Position numbers and translations under genes: made by a program. The notes beneath the pieces are model-generated. The model worked only from the letters and a program-made list of their open reading frames with translations, was not told the DNA's origin and searched no databases. A stretch of DNA of 64,000 nucleotides, taken from positions 124,765 to 188,764 of the forward strand of contig NZ_QWDC01000004.1 of assembly GCF_003432115.1 (NCBI RefSeq), read 5' to 3'. Below, one piece after another: positions 48,419-56,132 of this stretch. Every line of letters begins with the position of its first letter. The first letter of the stretch is position 1. The DNA comes from Mucilaginibacter conchicola. Lineage in GTDB: Bacteria; Bacteroidota; Bacteroidia; Sphingobacteriales; Sphingobacteriaceae.

Positions 48419-49385
48419 GCCATATCTTTTCGTCTACCCAAACACCTTCACGTAAACTTTCTTCGCGTGTGCGCAGCATATTCTCGCCGGGGAATAATAT
48501 TTCTTTGCCTGTATCGTCGCTTTTGGTATAGCTGATGATCTGGTCAATAAGCTCGGCGTTCTTTTCGTTGTCGGTTTTAATAGCAATAAAAACTTGGGAT
48601 ACTGCGCTTTCTTTGCGCCCTGCTTGCGTAATGGCCGCGGTTGATTGCCCGCCGCTGAGCACTGTCGCCAGTATATCCAGTACCAGCGATAACCCAGAGC
48701 CTTTCCAGAAACCAATGGGCAGGGCGCGTTTGCTTTCAAGAATAGCTGCTGCATCGGTAGTTAAATTTCCTTCATTATCATAACCACCTGGTTGGGGCAG
48801 GGGCTTGCCATCCATCTCATACTTCTGTAGTTTACCTACCGCGTACTGTGATATGGCCATATCTAAAACCACATGGCCGCCAGGGCGGGGTACAGCAATA
48901 ATCAACGGGTTATTGCCCAAACGTGGTTGGGTGCCGCCCCACGGCGGCAGGTTGGCAATGGTATTGGTAAAACAGATGCCTACGTAGCCGGCTTCGGCAG
49001 CTTGCAGGCCGTAGATGCCGCCGCGCATCCAGTGGTTGGTGTTTTTGACAGCTATGCAGCCAATGCCGTTTTCTGCAGCTAATTCTACCGCTCGGTTCAT
49101 GCAGAAGGATGCATTAAGCATACCGGGGCCAAGGTTGCCATCCCATTGTTCAATAGCGCCGAGGGTGCTTACTAATGATGGTTCTGCATCGGGCAGCACC
49201 AGTCCTTCTTTTACATATTCAATAAATGTAGGGAAGCGGTTTAATCCGTGGCTGTGTACGCCGTCGCGGCTGTTGCCGGCAAATATTGCAGCACAGGCAG
49301 CTGCTTTGGCTTCGGTAAAACCAATCTGCGTAAGTATCTGTTTAAAACGATTTGCTAATTCATGGTAGGGTATGCGCATAAGCAA
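48399..49385 (-). CDS. Ldh_2-family NAD(P)H oxidoreductase (2,3-diketo-L-gulonate reductase-like)
   Basis: A 328-aa member of the malate/L-lactate dehydrogenase_2 family, closest in motif to YiaK/DlgD, which reduces 2,3-diketo-L-gulonate. Signatures: catalytic histidine in DGVHSHGLNRFPTFIEYV, KNTNHWMRGGIYGLQAAEAG, FTNTIANLPPWGGTQPRLGNNP, VLDMAISQYAVGKL and FWKGSGLSLVLDILATVLSGG. The NAD(P) fold of this family is not a Rossmann fold. An ATG two codons further in (MRIPYHEL) is equally possible. No sugar-acid operon surrounds it, so the physiological substrate is uncertain. Confidence 0.9.
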   Translation of the reverse strand: MLMRIPYHELANRFKQILTQIGFTEAKAAACAAIFAGNSRDGVHSHGLNRFPTFIEYVKEGLVLPDAEPSLVSTLGAIEQWDGNLGPGMLNASFCMNRAVELAAENGIGCIAVKNTNHWMRGGIYGLQAAEAGYVGICFTNTIANLPPWGGTQPRLGNNPLIIAVPRPGGHVVLDMAISQYAVGKLQKYEMDGKPLPQPGGYDNEGNLTTDAAAILESKRALPIGFWKGSGLSLVLDILATVLSGGQSTAAITQAGRKESAVSQVFIAIKTDNEKNAELIDQIISYTKSDDTGKEILFPGENMLRTREESLREGVWVDEKIWQKISAL

Positions 49386-49473
49386 ATATATTGTTGGTGA
49401 TACCTAAAAGCGATATCTGTTAAAATAATTATTACGCTGTGCAGTTATAGTAATGCTGCTTTTGAAATTAAAT

Positions 49474-49481
49474 TATCTTTG
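49474..49481 (+). promoter_or_regulatory. Candidate -7 element (TATCTTTG) for the small lipoprotein
   Basis: Exact TAnnTTTG match; predicted start of transcription is about 49488, which is at the first ATG and 13 bp before the second. Confidence 0.5.
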
Positions 49482-49488
49482 CACAGCT

Positions 49489-49983
49489 ATGGTAAAAAAT
49501 ATGCGTTATCCTTTAATTGCTGTATTGGCGCTGGTGTTTTTCGTCATCAACTCGTGCAAACGCGATAATACGGATAACATATCGGTACTTTTAACAAGCG
49601 GTTATTGGCAATTGGGCTCGTTAACACGGCTTGATTACCTTGGTTCGACCCCGCTTGCAGATACTACCTATGTTTGTGATAGCGTACAAACATTTACCTT
49701 TAATAAAGATAATACCTGTACTTTTGAAAACTTTGGGTGTGCGGCTAACGTTGTTACCGGCAAATGGTCTTTGAGCAGTACCCGTACATTTCTCATCTCA
49801 GACCTTACAGAACCTGATTCTACCGGCAAACCTTATCAACCTTTTATAAATGCACGTATTAATAACCTGGGCGATTATTCATTGGTATTAGAGACCGGTG
49901 ATATCCAGAATTATTATGACGCTACAGACAGGCGCACTTTATACCGATGGGGGTTTGTAAGGAAAAGGACCTCAACGAAGTGA
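49489..49983 (+). CDS. Small lipoprotein, lipocalin-like
   Basis: A 164-aa predicted lipoprotein with lipobox INSC (signal YPLIAVLALVFFVINSCKRD). The mature part starts TSGYWQLGSLTRLDY and has FTFNKDNTCTFENFGC, VTGKWSLSSTRTFLIS and YRWGFVRKR, the layout of the small Bacteroidota lipocalin-like proteins (single 8-strand barrel). The -7 box position favours the second ATG (49501, MRYPLIAV) as the actual start, giving 160 aa. Function unknown. Confidence 0.75.
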   Translation: MVKNMRYPLIAVLALVFFVINSCKRDNTDNISVLLTSGYWQLGSLTRLDYLGSTPLADTTYVCDSVQTFTFNKDNTCTFENFGCAANVVTGKWSLSSTRTFLISDLTEPDSTGKPYQPFINARINNLGDYSLVLETGDIQNYYDATDRRTLYRWGFVRKRTSTK

Positions 49984-50031
49984 TAAGTTGAGAAAAATTT
50001 ATATTTTGCAGTACAAAAGCTACCAATTATT

Positions 50032-50610
50032 TTGAAAAAGAGAATCGCCATTTTTGCTTCGGGATCGGGTTCAAACGCTCAGAAAATAATGGAGCATTTT
50101 AAAAAGCATAACGATGCCGAGGTTGTGTTGATATTGACCAATAACCCGCAGGCATACGTTTTACAACGCGCCGATAACTTTGAAGTTCCCTCGCACATAT
50201 TTACCCGCCACGAGTTTTACCAAACCGACGATATCATTAGCCTGCTGAAAAACCTGCAGGTGGATCTGATAGTACTGGCAGGTTTCCTGTGGCTGGTGCC
50301 GCAATCCTTACTGGCAGCATTTCCTAACAAGATCATTAACCTGCACCCAGCACTGTTGCCAAAATTTGGCGGTAAAGGTATGTACGGCGATAATGTGCAC
50401 AAAGCAGTATTAGCAGCCGGCGAAGAAGAATCGGGCATTACCATCCACTTCACCAATGCCGAGTTTGACGAAGGCGAGATCATTCACCAGTCGCGGTTTA
50501 AAATTGAACCTGATGACACGCTGGAGATGGTGAAATTTAAAGGCCAGCAGTTAGAGCATCAACACTTCCCGAAAGTGATAGAAGGGTTGCTGAAGAAGAT
50601 GAAATCGTAG
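50032..50610 (+). CDS. purN: Phosphoribosylglycinamide formyltransferase
   Basis: Third step of purine synthesis: transfers formyl from 10-formyl-THF to GAR. 192 aa, cytosolic. Key motifs: KKRIAIFASGSGSNAQKIM for phosphate binding, and the catalytic N103-H105-D146 trio in INLHPALLPKFGG and NAEFDEGEI. The gene begins with TTG at 50032; the next ATG (50089) would delete the GSGSN loop, so the TTG start is well supported. 16 bp from the convergent STM3941-like gene. purH is 1.3 kb downstream in a separate unit. Confidence 0.96.
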   Translation: MKKRIAIFASGSGSNAQKIMEHFKKHNDAEVVLILTNNPQAYVLQRADNFEVPSHIFTRHEFYQTDDIISLLKNLQVDLIVLAGFLWLVPQSLLAAFPNKIINLHPALLPKFGGKGMYGDNVHKAVLAAGEEESGITIHFTNAEFDEGEIIHQSRFKIEPDDTLEMVKFKGQQLEHQHFPKVIEGLLKKMKS

Positions 50611-50626
50611 ATTTGTGGTTAGTTGA

Positions 50627-51157
50627 TCAGAGATTAGGTCTGCGCTCTGTTATCAACTTATATAAGTCATCAAAACTCGATTGTAATGCCTGGGCTGATA
50701 CGGCCACCGGCGAGCCGTGTATTCTGTAACTGATGGATGCCATGCGCCTGGAGAGCGCGTTGGGTTGCCTTCTGATGTACCCATCAGGGTCTTTAACATA
50801 AATTTTGATGATCTTTTGGCGCTGTATATAAGCCACCTCAATTTTTTGAACATCTTCCCAAGGTACAAAGCCTACCGCAAAAGCATTAGAGTTATCTGTA
50901 ATGCCGTCATCATCAATAATAAAGCCCGGGCGCGTATCAAATAACTTATTCACTATATACAATGCTGCCACGCCAAATGCAACTATAGCTGCTATCCCTA
51001 TTATCGTGATGATCAAAGGCGCACGATGAAACTGATTGGGGTGATTTACAAACCAAATTCCCGCCGCTACAAACACAGCCGATGCTGCAAGCCCTAAAGC
51101 CATACTGGTTTTACTCAGCGGTATTTCAATAATATCAAGCGGATTGTGGGGTTTCAT
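50627..51157 (-). CDS. STM3941-type membrane protein
   Basis: A 176-aa protein with two transmembrane helices (about 20-37 and 49-67) and a cytoplasmic PH-like domain of about 100 residues: RPGFIIDDDGITDNSNAFAVG, FVPWEDVQKIEVAYIQRQKIIKIYV. This matches the STM3941 family by recollection. Related proteins are often toxin-immunity or stress-associated membrane proteins, but no partner lies here. Function unknown. Confidence 0.75.
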   Translation of the reverse strand: MKPHNPLDIIEIPLSKTSMALGLAASAVFVAAGIWFVNHPNQFHRAPLIITIIGIAAIVAFGVAALYIVNKLFDTRPGFIIDDDGITDNSNAFAVGFVPWEDVQKIEVAYIQRQKIIKIYVKDPDGYIRRQPNALSRRMASISYRIHGSPVAVSAQALQSSFDDLYKLITERRPNL

Positions 51158-51914
51158 GTTGCTGCTGTGATTAAATGCTATGCCAATAAAGATGCATGTA
51201 TTATCTCATAAACAACTAACTCTCTGTTTTGATTGATTTTATAAGAAGCTTTTTAACATACTTTATTGCGAGATACTAAGCGATTTTTCTAAGATCAGTT
51301 CTCCGTTAGGAATGATTTGAGCATTATTAATCGTTAGTGGATGTACTTTTTCTTTTTCCGCAAAAGAAAAAGTACCAAAAAGAAAACTCGCGACTTGGTA
51401 ACGCGCTACAATGTTAGTGCTTTAGCAATACCAGTGCTACCCGCACGTTACGCTATGTCGCATTTTTCGGTGGCGTTAGGTTCGTAGTAAAGTTTTTTCT
51501 TTCTCATCTTCTCCTGTCAGCAAAAAAGCTTCGGGCGAAAGCGGGCAGAACAATGGTGGGCAGTGCGGAGGCAAGGGGCATAGCAATACTTGCCTGAAGC
51601 GGGGGCATGTGCGAACGATGTGGCGGCAAGATTTTGCAGCCCGTGGTTCTGGCTGCTTTGTAGGGTAAAGGCAATGTGTGGCAAAGAAGCCTCTTTGCTG
51701 TATGAATTTTTGCTTCTTTTGTTTCAAGACAAAAGAAGTAGCCCCTGCGGCAATGAGCAGACTGGCGTTGATTAAGCACAAACTTGTGCTAAAGGACAAT
51801 CACTCAAAATTTACCCTGATCAACCATTCACCAAACAATTAAAAAAACTAACCTCAACTCTCTAATCTCTAATCACTAATGCGTACCTTTGCGGCTCAAA
51901 AATTCCCTGTTGTA
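51158..51914. repeat. 757-bp divergent gap with a hairpin-bounded element
   Basis: No convincing gene. The core is an element of about 396 bp with strong hairpins at both ends: GTACTTTTTCTTTT/AAAAGAAAAAGTAC (51343-51375, 14-bp stem) and CTTCTTTTGT/ACAAAAGAAG (51713-51738, 10-bp stem). The interior is GC-richer than its flanks and holds only repeat-like frames. Family J words (CTCTAATCTCTAATCACTAA) follow at about 51859-51878, then the purH promoter. Confidence 0.7.
51884..51891 (+). promoter_or_regulatory. Candidate -7 element (TACCTTTG) deciding the purH start
   Basis: Exact TAnnTTTG match lying inside the longest open frame of purH (which begins at 51879); transcription from here would exclude that start and leave ATG 51915 as the first codon. 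Confidence 0.55.
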
Positions 51915-53441
51915 ATGAGTCAATCTGTTCAAATCAAAAACGCCCTCATCTCTGTTTATTACAAAGACAATTTGGAGCCAATAATTCATGAGTTAAACCG
52001 CCTTGGTGTAAAGATCTATTCTACCGGTGGTACCGAAACTTTTATTCGCGACCTTGGTGTTGATGTAATTGCTGTTGAGGATCTTACCTCATATCCATCA
52101 ATCCTTGGCGGTCGTGTTAAAACACTTCACCCAAAAGTGTTTGGTGGTATTTTGGCACGCAGAAGTTTTGATGGCGATCAGCAACAGTTGGCCCAGTACG
52201 AGATACCTGAAATTGACCTGGTGATTGTTGACCTTTATCCTTTCGAAGAAACGGTAAACTCGGGCGCAAGCCAGGAAGATATTATCGAGAAAATTGATAT
52301 CGGTGGTATATCATTGATCCGCGCTGCTGCTAAGAACTACAAGGATGTTGTTATCCTTGCTTCAAAAGACGATTACAGCGAACTGGAAAACATCCTGAAA
52401 ACGCAGGAAGGTGCTACCACTATTGATCAGCGCCGCCGTTTTGCCCAAAAAGCATTTAACATTTCATCAAACTACGATACGCATATCTTCAAATACTTTG
52501 ACAACAGCGAGCCGATGCCGGTTTTCAAACAAAGTGTTCAGCAAAGCCAGGTATTGCGCTACGGTGAGAACCCGCATCAAAAAGGTACTTTCTATGGTAA
52601 CCTTGATGCCATGTTCAACAAACTGAACGGTAAAGAGCTATCATACAACAACCTGGTTGATGTTGATGCTGCCGTTGCTTTGATCGACGAATTTACCGAG
52701 CCTACTGTAGCTATCCTTAAGCACACCAATGCCTGCGGTATTGCATCGCGCCAGCACATTAACCAGGCCTGGATTGATGCTTTGGCCTGCGACCCTGTAT
52801 CTGCCTTTGGTGGTGTGATCATCGCTAATGATGAGATAGATGCTGCTACGGCAACCGAGATAGATAAAATTTTCTACGAAGTATTAATTGCACCTGCATT
52901 TACTGATGAAGCGGTTGCGATATTGAAAGCTAAAAAGAACCGTATCATTTTGGTTCGCCAACCTGTTGAGCTGCCTTCAAAGCAGTTTAAAACTTTATTG
53001 AACGGCGTTATTGAGCAGGATAAAGACAACACAGTTGAAGGCCCTGCGCAAATGACCACCGTTACCGAAAAGCAACCAACAGAGCAGGAGCTTAAAGACC
53101 TGTACTTTGCCAACAAAGTGGTTAAGCATACCAAATCAAACACCATAGTTATTGCTAAAAACGGCCAGTTAATGGCAAGCGGCGTTGGCCAAACCTCGCG
53201 CGTTGATGCCATGAAGCAAGCGCTTATTAAAGCAGCTGAGTTTGGTTTTGACGTTAAAGGCGCAGTAATGTCGTCTGATGCGTTCTTCCCGTTTGCAGAT
53301 TGCGTGGAGATTGGTGCCGATGCAGGTATCACCGCGGTATTACAGCCCGGTGGCTCAATAAACGATAAACTTTCGGTAGAGATGTGTAACCAAAAAGGCA
53401 TTGCCATGGTTACCACAGGCGTGCGCCACTTTAAGCACTAA
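51915..53441 (+). CDS. purH: Bifunctional AICAR transformylase / IMP cyclohydrolase
   Basis: Last two steps of IMP synthesis. 508 aa from ATG 51915. N-terminal MGS-like cyclohydrolase domain (about 1-195) with IKNALISVYYKDNLEPI, KIYSTGGTETFIRDLG, GGRVKTLHPKVFGGIL; C-terminal AICAR formyltransferase domain with QVLRYGENPHQKGTFY, AILKHTNACGIASR (catalytic Lys-His), DPVSAFGGVIIAND, SDAFFPFADCVEIGAD and the terminal TTGVRHFKH. The open frame begins 12 codons earlier, but a -7 box sits within that stretch and those residues are not family-like. Confidence 0.97.
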   Translation: MSQSVQIKNALISVYYKDNLEPIIHELNRLGVKIYSTGGTETFIRDLGVDVIAVEDLTSYPSILGGRVKTLHPKVFGGILARRSFDGDQQQLAQYEIPEIDLVIVDLYPFEETVNSGASQEDIIEKIDIGGISLIRAAAKNYKDVVILASKDDYSELENILKTQEGATTIDQRRRFAQKAFNISSNYDTHIFKYFDNSEPMPVFKQSVQQSQVLRYGENPHQKGTFYGNLDAMFNKLNGKELSYNNLVDVDAAVALIDEFTEPTVAILKHTNACGIASRQHINQAWIDALACDPVSAFGGVIIANDEIDAATATEIDKIFYEVLIAPAFTDEAVAILKAKKNRIILVRQPVELPSKQFKTLLNGVIEQDKDNTVEGPAQMTTVTEKQPTEQELKDLYFANKVVKHTKSNTIVIAKNGQLMASGVGQTSRVDAMKQALIKAAEFGFDVKGAVMSSDAFFPFADCVEIGADAGITAVLQPGGSINDKLSVEMCNQKGIAMVTTGVRHFKH

Positions 53442-53447
53442 TTTTAA

Positions 53448-53529
53448 TGATTGGAGATTGGTTAATTAGAGATTAGGCATAGTCAAATTACAATCAACTA
53501 ATCTCCAATATCTAATTAACTAATCTCTG
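53448..53529. repeat. Family J inverted repeat before mreB
   Basis: TGATTGGAGATTGGTTAATT-AGAGATTAG and inverted arm CTAATCTCCAATATC-TAATTAACTAATCTC, about 82 bp. Confidence 0.7.
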
Positions 53530-53638
53530 TCACCGACACTAATTTTTAAAAAATAGAGTTATTATTAACTAATCGGTTTTTATTCGTGAAATTAGCTCCC
53601 AACGGAACGATTTCGTAATAATTGGGTTTCTTAATTAT

Positions 53639-53646
53639 TAACTTTG
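53639..53646 (+). promoter_or_regulatory. Candidate -7 element (TAACTTTG) for the mre operon
   Basis: Exact TAnnTTTG match 21 bp before the mreB ATG. Confidence 0.5.
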
Positions 53647-53667
53647 CAAAGTATTTAAAAACACCAC

Positions 53668-54690
53668 ATGGGTTTATTTAATTTTTTCACACAAGAGATT
53701 GCTATCGATCTGGGTACTGCCAATACCCTCATTATACATAATGATAAAGTTGTAGTTGATGAACCATCAATTGTGGCTTTTGACCGTACTACCAACAAAG
53801 TAATTGCCATTGGCCGCCAGGCTATGCAAATGGAAGGTAAAACGCACGATAACATCCGCACGGTACGCCCGCTTAAGGATGGTGTAATTGCCGACTTTAA
53901 CGCCGCCGAGCTGATGATACGCGGTATGATCAAGATGATCAACCAGGGTAAAGGCTGGTTCTTCCCGTCGTTACGTATGGTTATCTGTATCCCATCGGGT
54001 ATTACCGAGGTAGAGAAACGTGCCGTACGCGATAGTGCCGAAATTGCCGGTGCTAAAGAGGTGTACCTGATATACGAACCAATGGCTGCTGCCGTAGGTA
54101 TCGGTATTGATGTTGAGGAGCCTATGGGTAACATGATCATCGATATTGGTGGTGGTACTACCGAAATTGCGGTTATTGCCCTTTCTGGTATCGTGTGTGA
54201 CCAGTCTATCCGCGTAGCAGGAGATAACTTCGACTCTGACATTGTTCAGTACATCCGCCGCCAGCACAACATTATGATTGGTGACCGTACTGCCGAGAAG
54301 ATAAAAATTGAAGTAGGTGCTGCATTGCCTGAGCTATCAGAACCACCTGCAGATTTTGCCGTACAAGGCCGCGACCTGATGACCGGTGTGCCAAAACAGA
54401 TCACGGTATCATACACCGAGATAGCACACTGTTTAGATAAATCTATCTCAAAAATTGAAGAAGCGATATTGAAAGCATTGGAGATTACCCCGCCCGAGCT
54501 TTCTGCCGATATTTACCAAACCGGTATTTACTTAACCGGTGGTGGTGCATTGTTGCGCGGTTTAGATAAACGCGTTGCCGCCAAAACCAAACTACCGGTA
54601 CACGTAGCAGAAGACCCGCTGCGCGCAGTAGTACGTGGTACCGGCACAGCACTTAAAAACATCGGTAACTTTAAATTTTTAATGCAATAA
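53668..54690 (+). CDS. mreB: Rod shape-determining actin homologue MreB
   Basis: Bacterial actin that organises lateral peptidoglycan synthesis. 340 aa. N-terminal amphipathic MGLFNFFTQEIAIDLGTANT (membrane contact followed by phosphate-1 loop), GAKEVYLIYEPMAAAVGIG, IDIGGGTTEIAVIALSGIV (phosphate 2), and YLTGGGALLRGLDKRV (adenosine motif). Standard length. First gene of a five-gene elongasome run (mreB, mreC, mreD, pbp2, rodA) with 94 bp of spacer before mreC and overlaps thereafter. Confidence 0.98.
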   Translation: MGLFNFFTQEIAIDLGTANTLIIHNDKVVVDEPSIVAFDRTTNKVIAIGRQAMQMEGKTHDNIRTVRPLKDGVIADFNAAELMIRGMIKMINQGKGWFFPSLRMVICIPSGITEVEKRAVRDSAEIAGAKEVYLIYEPMAAAVGIGIDVEEPMGNMIIDIGGGTTEIAVIALSGIVCDQSIRVAGDNFDSDIVQYIRRQHNIMIGDRTAEKIKIEVGAALPELSEPPADFAVQGRDLMTGVPKQITVSYTEIAHCLDKSISKIEEAILKALEITPPELSADIYQTGIYLTGGGALLRGLDKRVAAKTKLPVHVAEDPLRAVVRGTGTALKNIGNFKFLMQ

Positions 54691-54696
54691 TTGAAG

Positions 54697-54763
54697 AGAT
54701 ACAAGAAGCAAGAATCAAGAACCAAGACAAGCTCCTGGCTCTTGATTCTTGGCTCTTGATTCC
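54697..54763. repeat. AGAATCAAGAACC / TCTTGATTCTTGG repeat (family H)
   Basis: Inverted repeat AAGAATCAAGAACCAAGA and TCTTGATTCTTGGCTCTTG-ATTCC in the mreB-mreC spacer. A 24-nt block (54740-54763) matches 33046-33069 inside leuS with only the three central bases different. Confidence 0.7.
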
Positions 54764-54784
54764 AATAGCAAACTTTCCAGTCCA

Positions 54785-55621
54785 ATGCGTAATCTCCTGA
54801 TATTTATCACTAAGTATAACGCATTCTTTCTGTTTCTTATATTTGAGATAGCGTCGCTTATTGTTTACCTCAAATACAATTCGTTTCAAAAAGCTTCGGT
54901 AATAAACAGCACCAACCAGGTAACCGGCAATTTGTATGCCCGTGCCGATGAGGTAAAGGGCTATCTTACCCTGCGCGAGGTGAATGACCAATTGGCCCGC
55001 GAGAACGCCGCTTTGCGTAATCAGCTTAAATCATCTCAATACATAGATACGGTTGCGCATAAGAAGGTTGTTGATACCATTTATAAACAGCAGTATGAAT
55101 ATATTGCTGCCAAGGTGATCAATAACTCTATCAACAAACGCAACAATTATTTAACCATTGACAGGGGCAGCCGAGAGGGTATTGAGAAAGGTATGGGTGT
55201 GATAGCCTCTAATGGCGTGGTTGGCAAGATCGCCTTTGTGGGCGAGCACCTTTCTATTGTACAATCGTTGCTGCACAAAGATTCGCGGGTGAGCGGTATG
55301 CTGGCTTATAACAAAGAGATAGGCTATATACAATGGGGCGATGACATGAACCCGCGCAAAGCGCTTTTGGTGGATGTATCAAACAACGCCCAGCCAAAAA
55401 TAGGCGAGCCTGTGGTAACGTCAGACCTGTCGTTATTCCCTGCAGGTATCCCGTTAGGGAAGGTAAGTAAGCTTAAAGCTAAAGGCACCGGTTTCTTCCT
55501 TAATTTAGAGGTTGCCCTGGCGGTCGATTTCAGCAAGTTGGAGTATGTTGATGTGGTAATTAATAAGTTTGCCAAAGAGCAGGCGGGACTGGAGGCCCAG
55601 GAGAAAAAAGCCGATGAGTAG
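54785..55621 (+). CDS. mreC: Rod shape-determining protein MreC
   Basis: Bitopic elongasome protein that links MreB to PBP2. 278 aa: N-terminal transmembrane helix (KYNAFFLFLIFEIASLIVYL), coiled coil (EVNDQLARENAALRNQLKSS), and the paired beta-barrel periplasmic domain with NKRNNYLTIDRGSREGIEKGMGVI, GVVGKIAFVGEHLSIVQSLL and GIPLGKVSKLK. ATG 54785 is preferred; 12 codons further upstream in frame lie within repeat H. Overlaps mreD by 8 bp. Confidence 0.96.
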   Translation: MRNLLIFITKYNAFFLFLIFEIASLIVYLKYNSFQKASVINSTNQVTGNLYARADEVKGYLTLREVNDQLARENAALRNQLKSSQYIDTVAHKKVVDTIYKQQYEYIAAKVINNSINKRNNYLTIDRGSREGIEKGMGVIASNGVVGKIAFVGEHLSIVQSLLHKDSRVSGMLAYNKEIGYIQWGDDMNPRKALLVDVSNNAQPKIGEPVVTSDLSLFPAGIPLGKVSKLKAKGTGFFLNLEVALAVDFSKLEYVDVVINKFAKEQAGLEAQEKKADE

Positions 55622-56132
55622 AATTATCCTTACCAACCTGGTGCGCTTTTTAGTGCTGGTACTGCTGCAGGTATTGCTGTTAAAGAACATAACGCTGTAC
55701 AACCTCTCAACGCCGTACTTGTACATTCTGTTTATACTGCTGCTGCCGTTTGAGACGCCGAACATATTGCTTTTTGCACTCTCATTTATATTAGGCTTAA
55801 CTATCGATGCTTTTTATGATACCCCGGGCCTGCATGCTGCGGCATGTACTTTACTGGCTTTTGTAAGGGTATTATTCATTAGCATTACCGTACAAAAAGA
55901 CGGTTTTGATAACGAGCCCGAACCTACCCTGAGCATTATGGGTTTCAGGTGGTTTTTTACCTACGCCCTTATCCTGACCTTGTTCCATCACTTCTTCCTG
56001 TTTAATCTGGAAGTTTTCAGGATATCAGAGATCGATTACACACTAAGCCGCTTTTTATTGAGTTCAGTATTTACAGTATTTTTGATGCTGGTCTCGGGCT
56101 TGTTGTTTTTCAGAAAGAAAGAGCGTAAATGA
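55614..56132 (+). CDS. mreD: Rod shape-determining protein MreD
   Basis: Small polytopic membrane protein of the elongasome, 172 aa, five or so transmembrane helices: FLVLVLLQVLLLKNI, YLYILFILLLPFETPNILLF, FILGLTIDAFYDTPGLHAAA (the family's conserved D-x-F/L region), ALILTLFHHFFLFNLEVF and TVFLMLVSGLLFF. ATG 55614 (MSRIIL) overlaps mreC by 8 bp and its TGA overlaps the pbp2 ATG by 4 bp (ATGA). Confidence 0.93.
   Translation: MSRIILTNLVRFLVLVLLQVLLLKNITLYNLSTPYLYILFILLLPFETPNILLFALSFILGLTIDAFYDTPGLHAAACTLLAFVRVLFISITVQKDGFDNEPEPTLSIMGFRWFFTYALILTLFHHFFLFNLEVFRISEIDYTLSRFLLSSVFTVFLMLVSGLLFFRKKERK

Noticed and set aside
51504..51779. 91-aa and 107-aa frames on the minus strand inside the hairpin-bounded element
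   Set aside because: They run through the hairpin arms, are rich in Pro/Leu/Cys/His with no domain, and two overlapping frames are equally open; they look like repeat DNA translated by chance.
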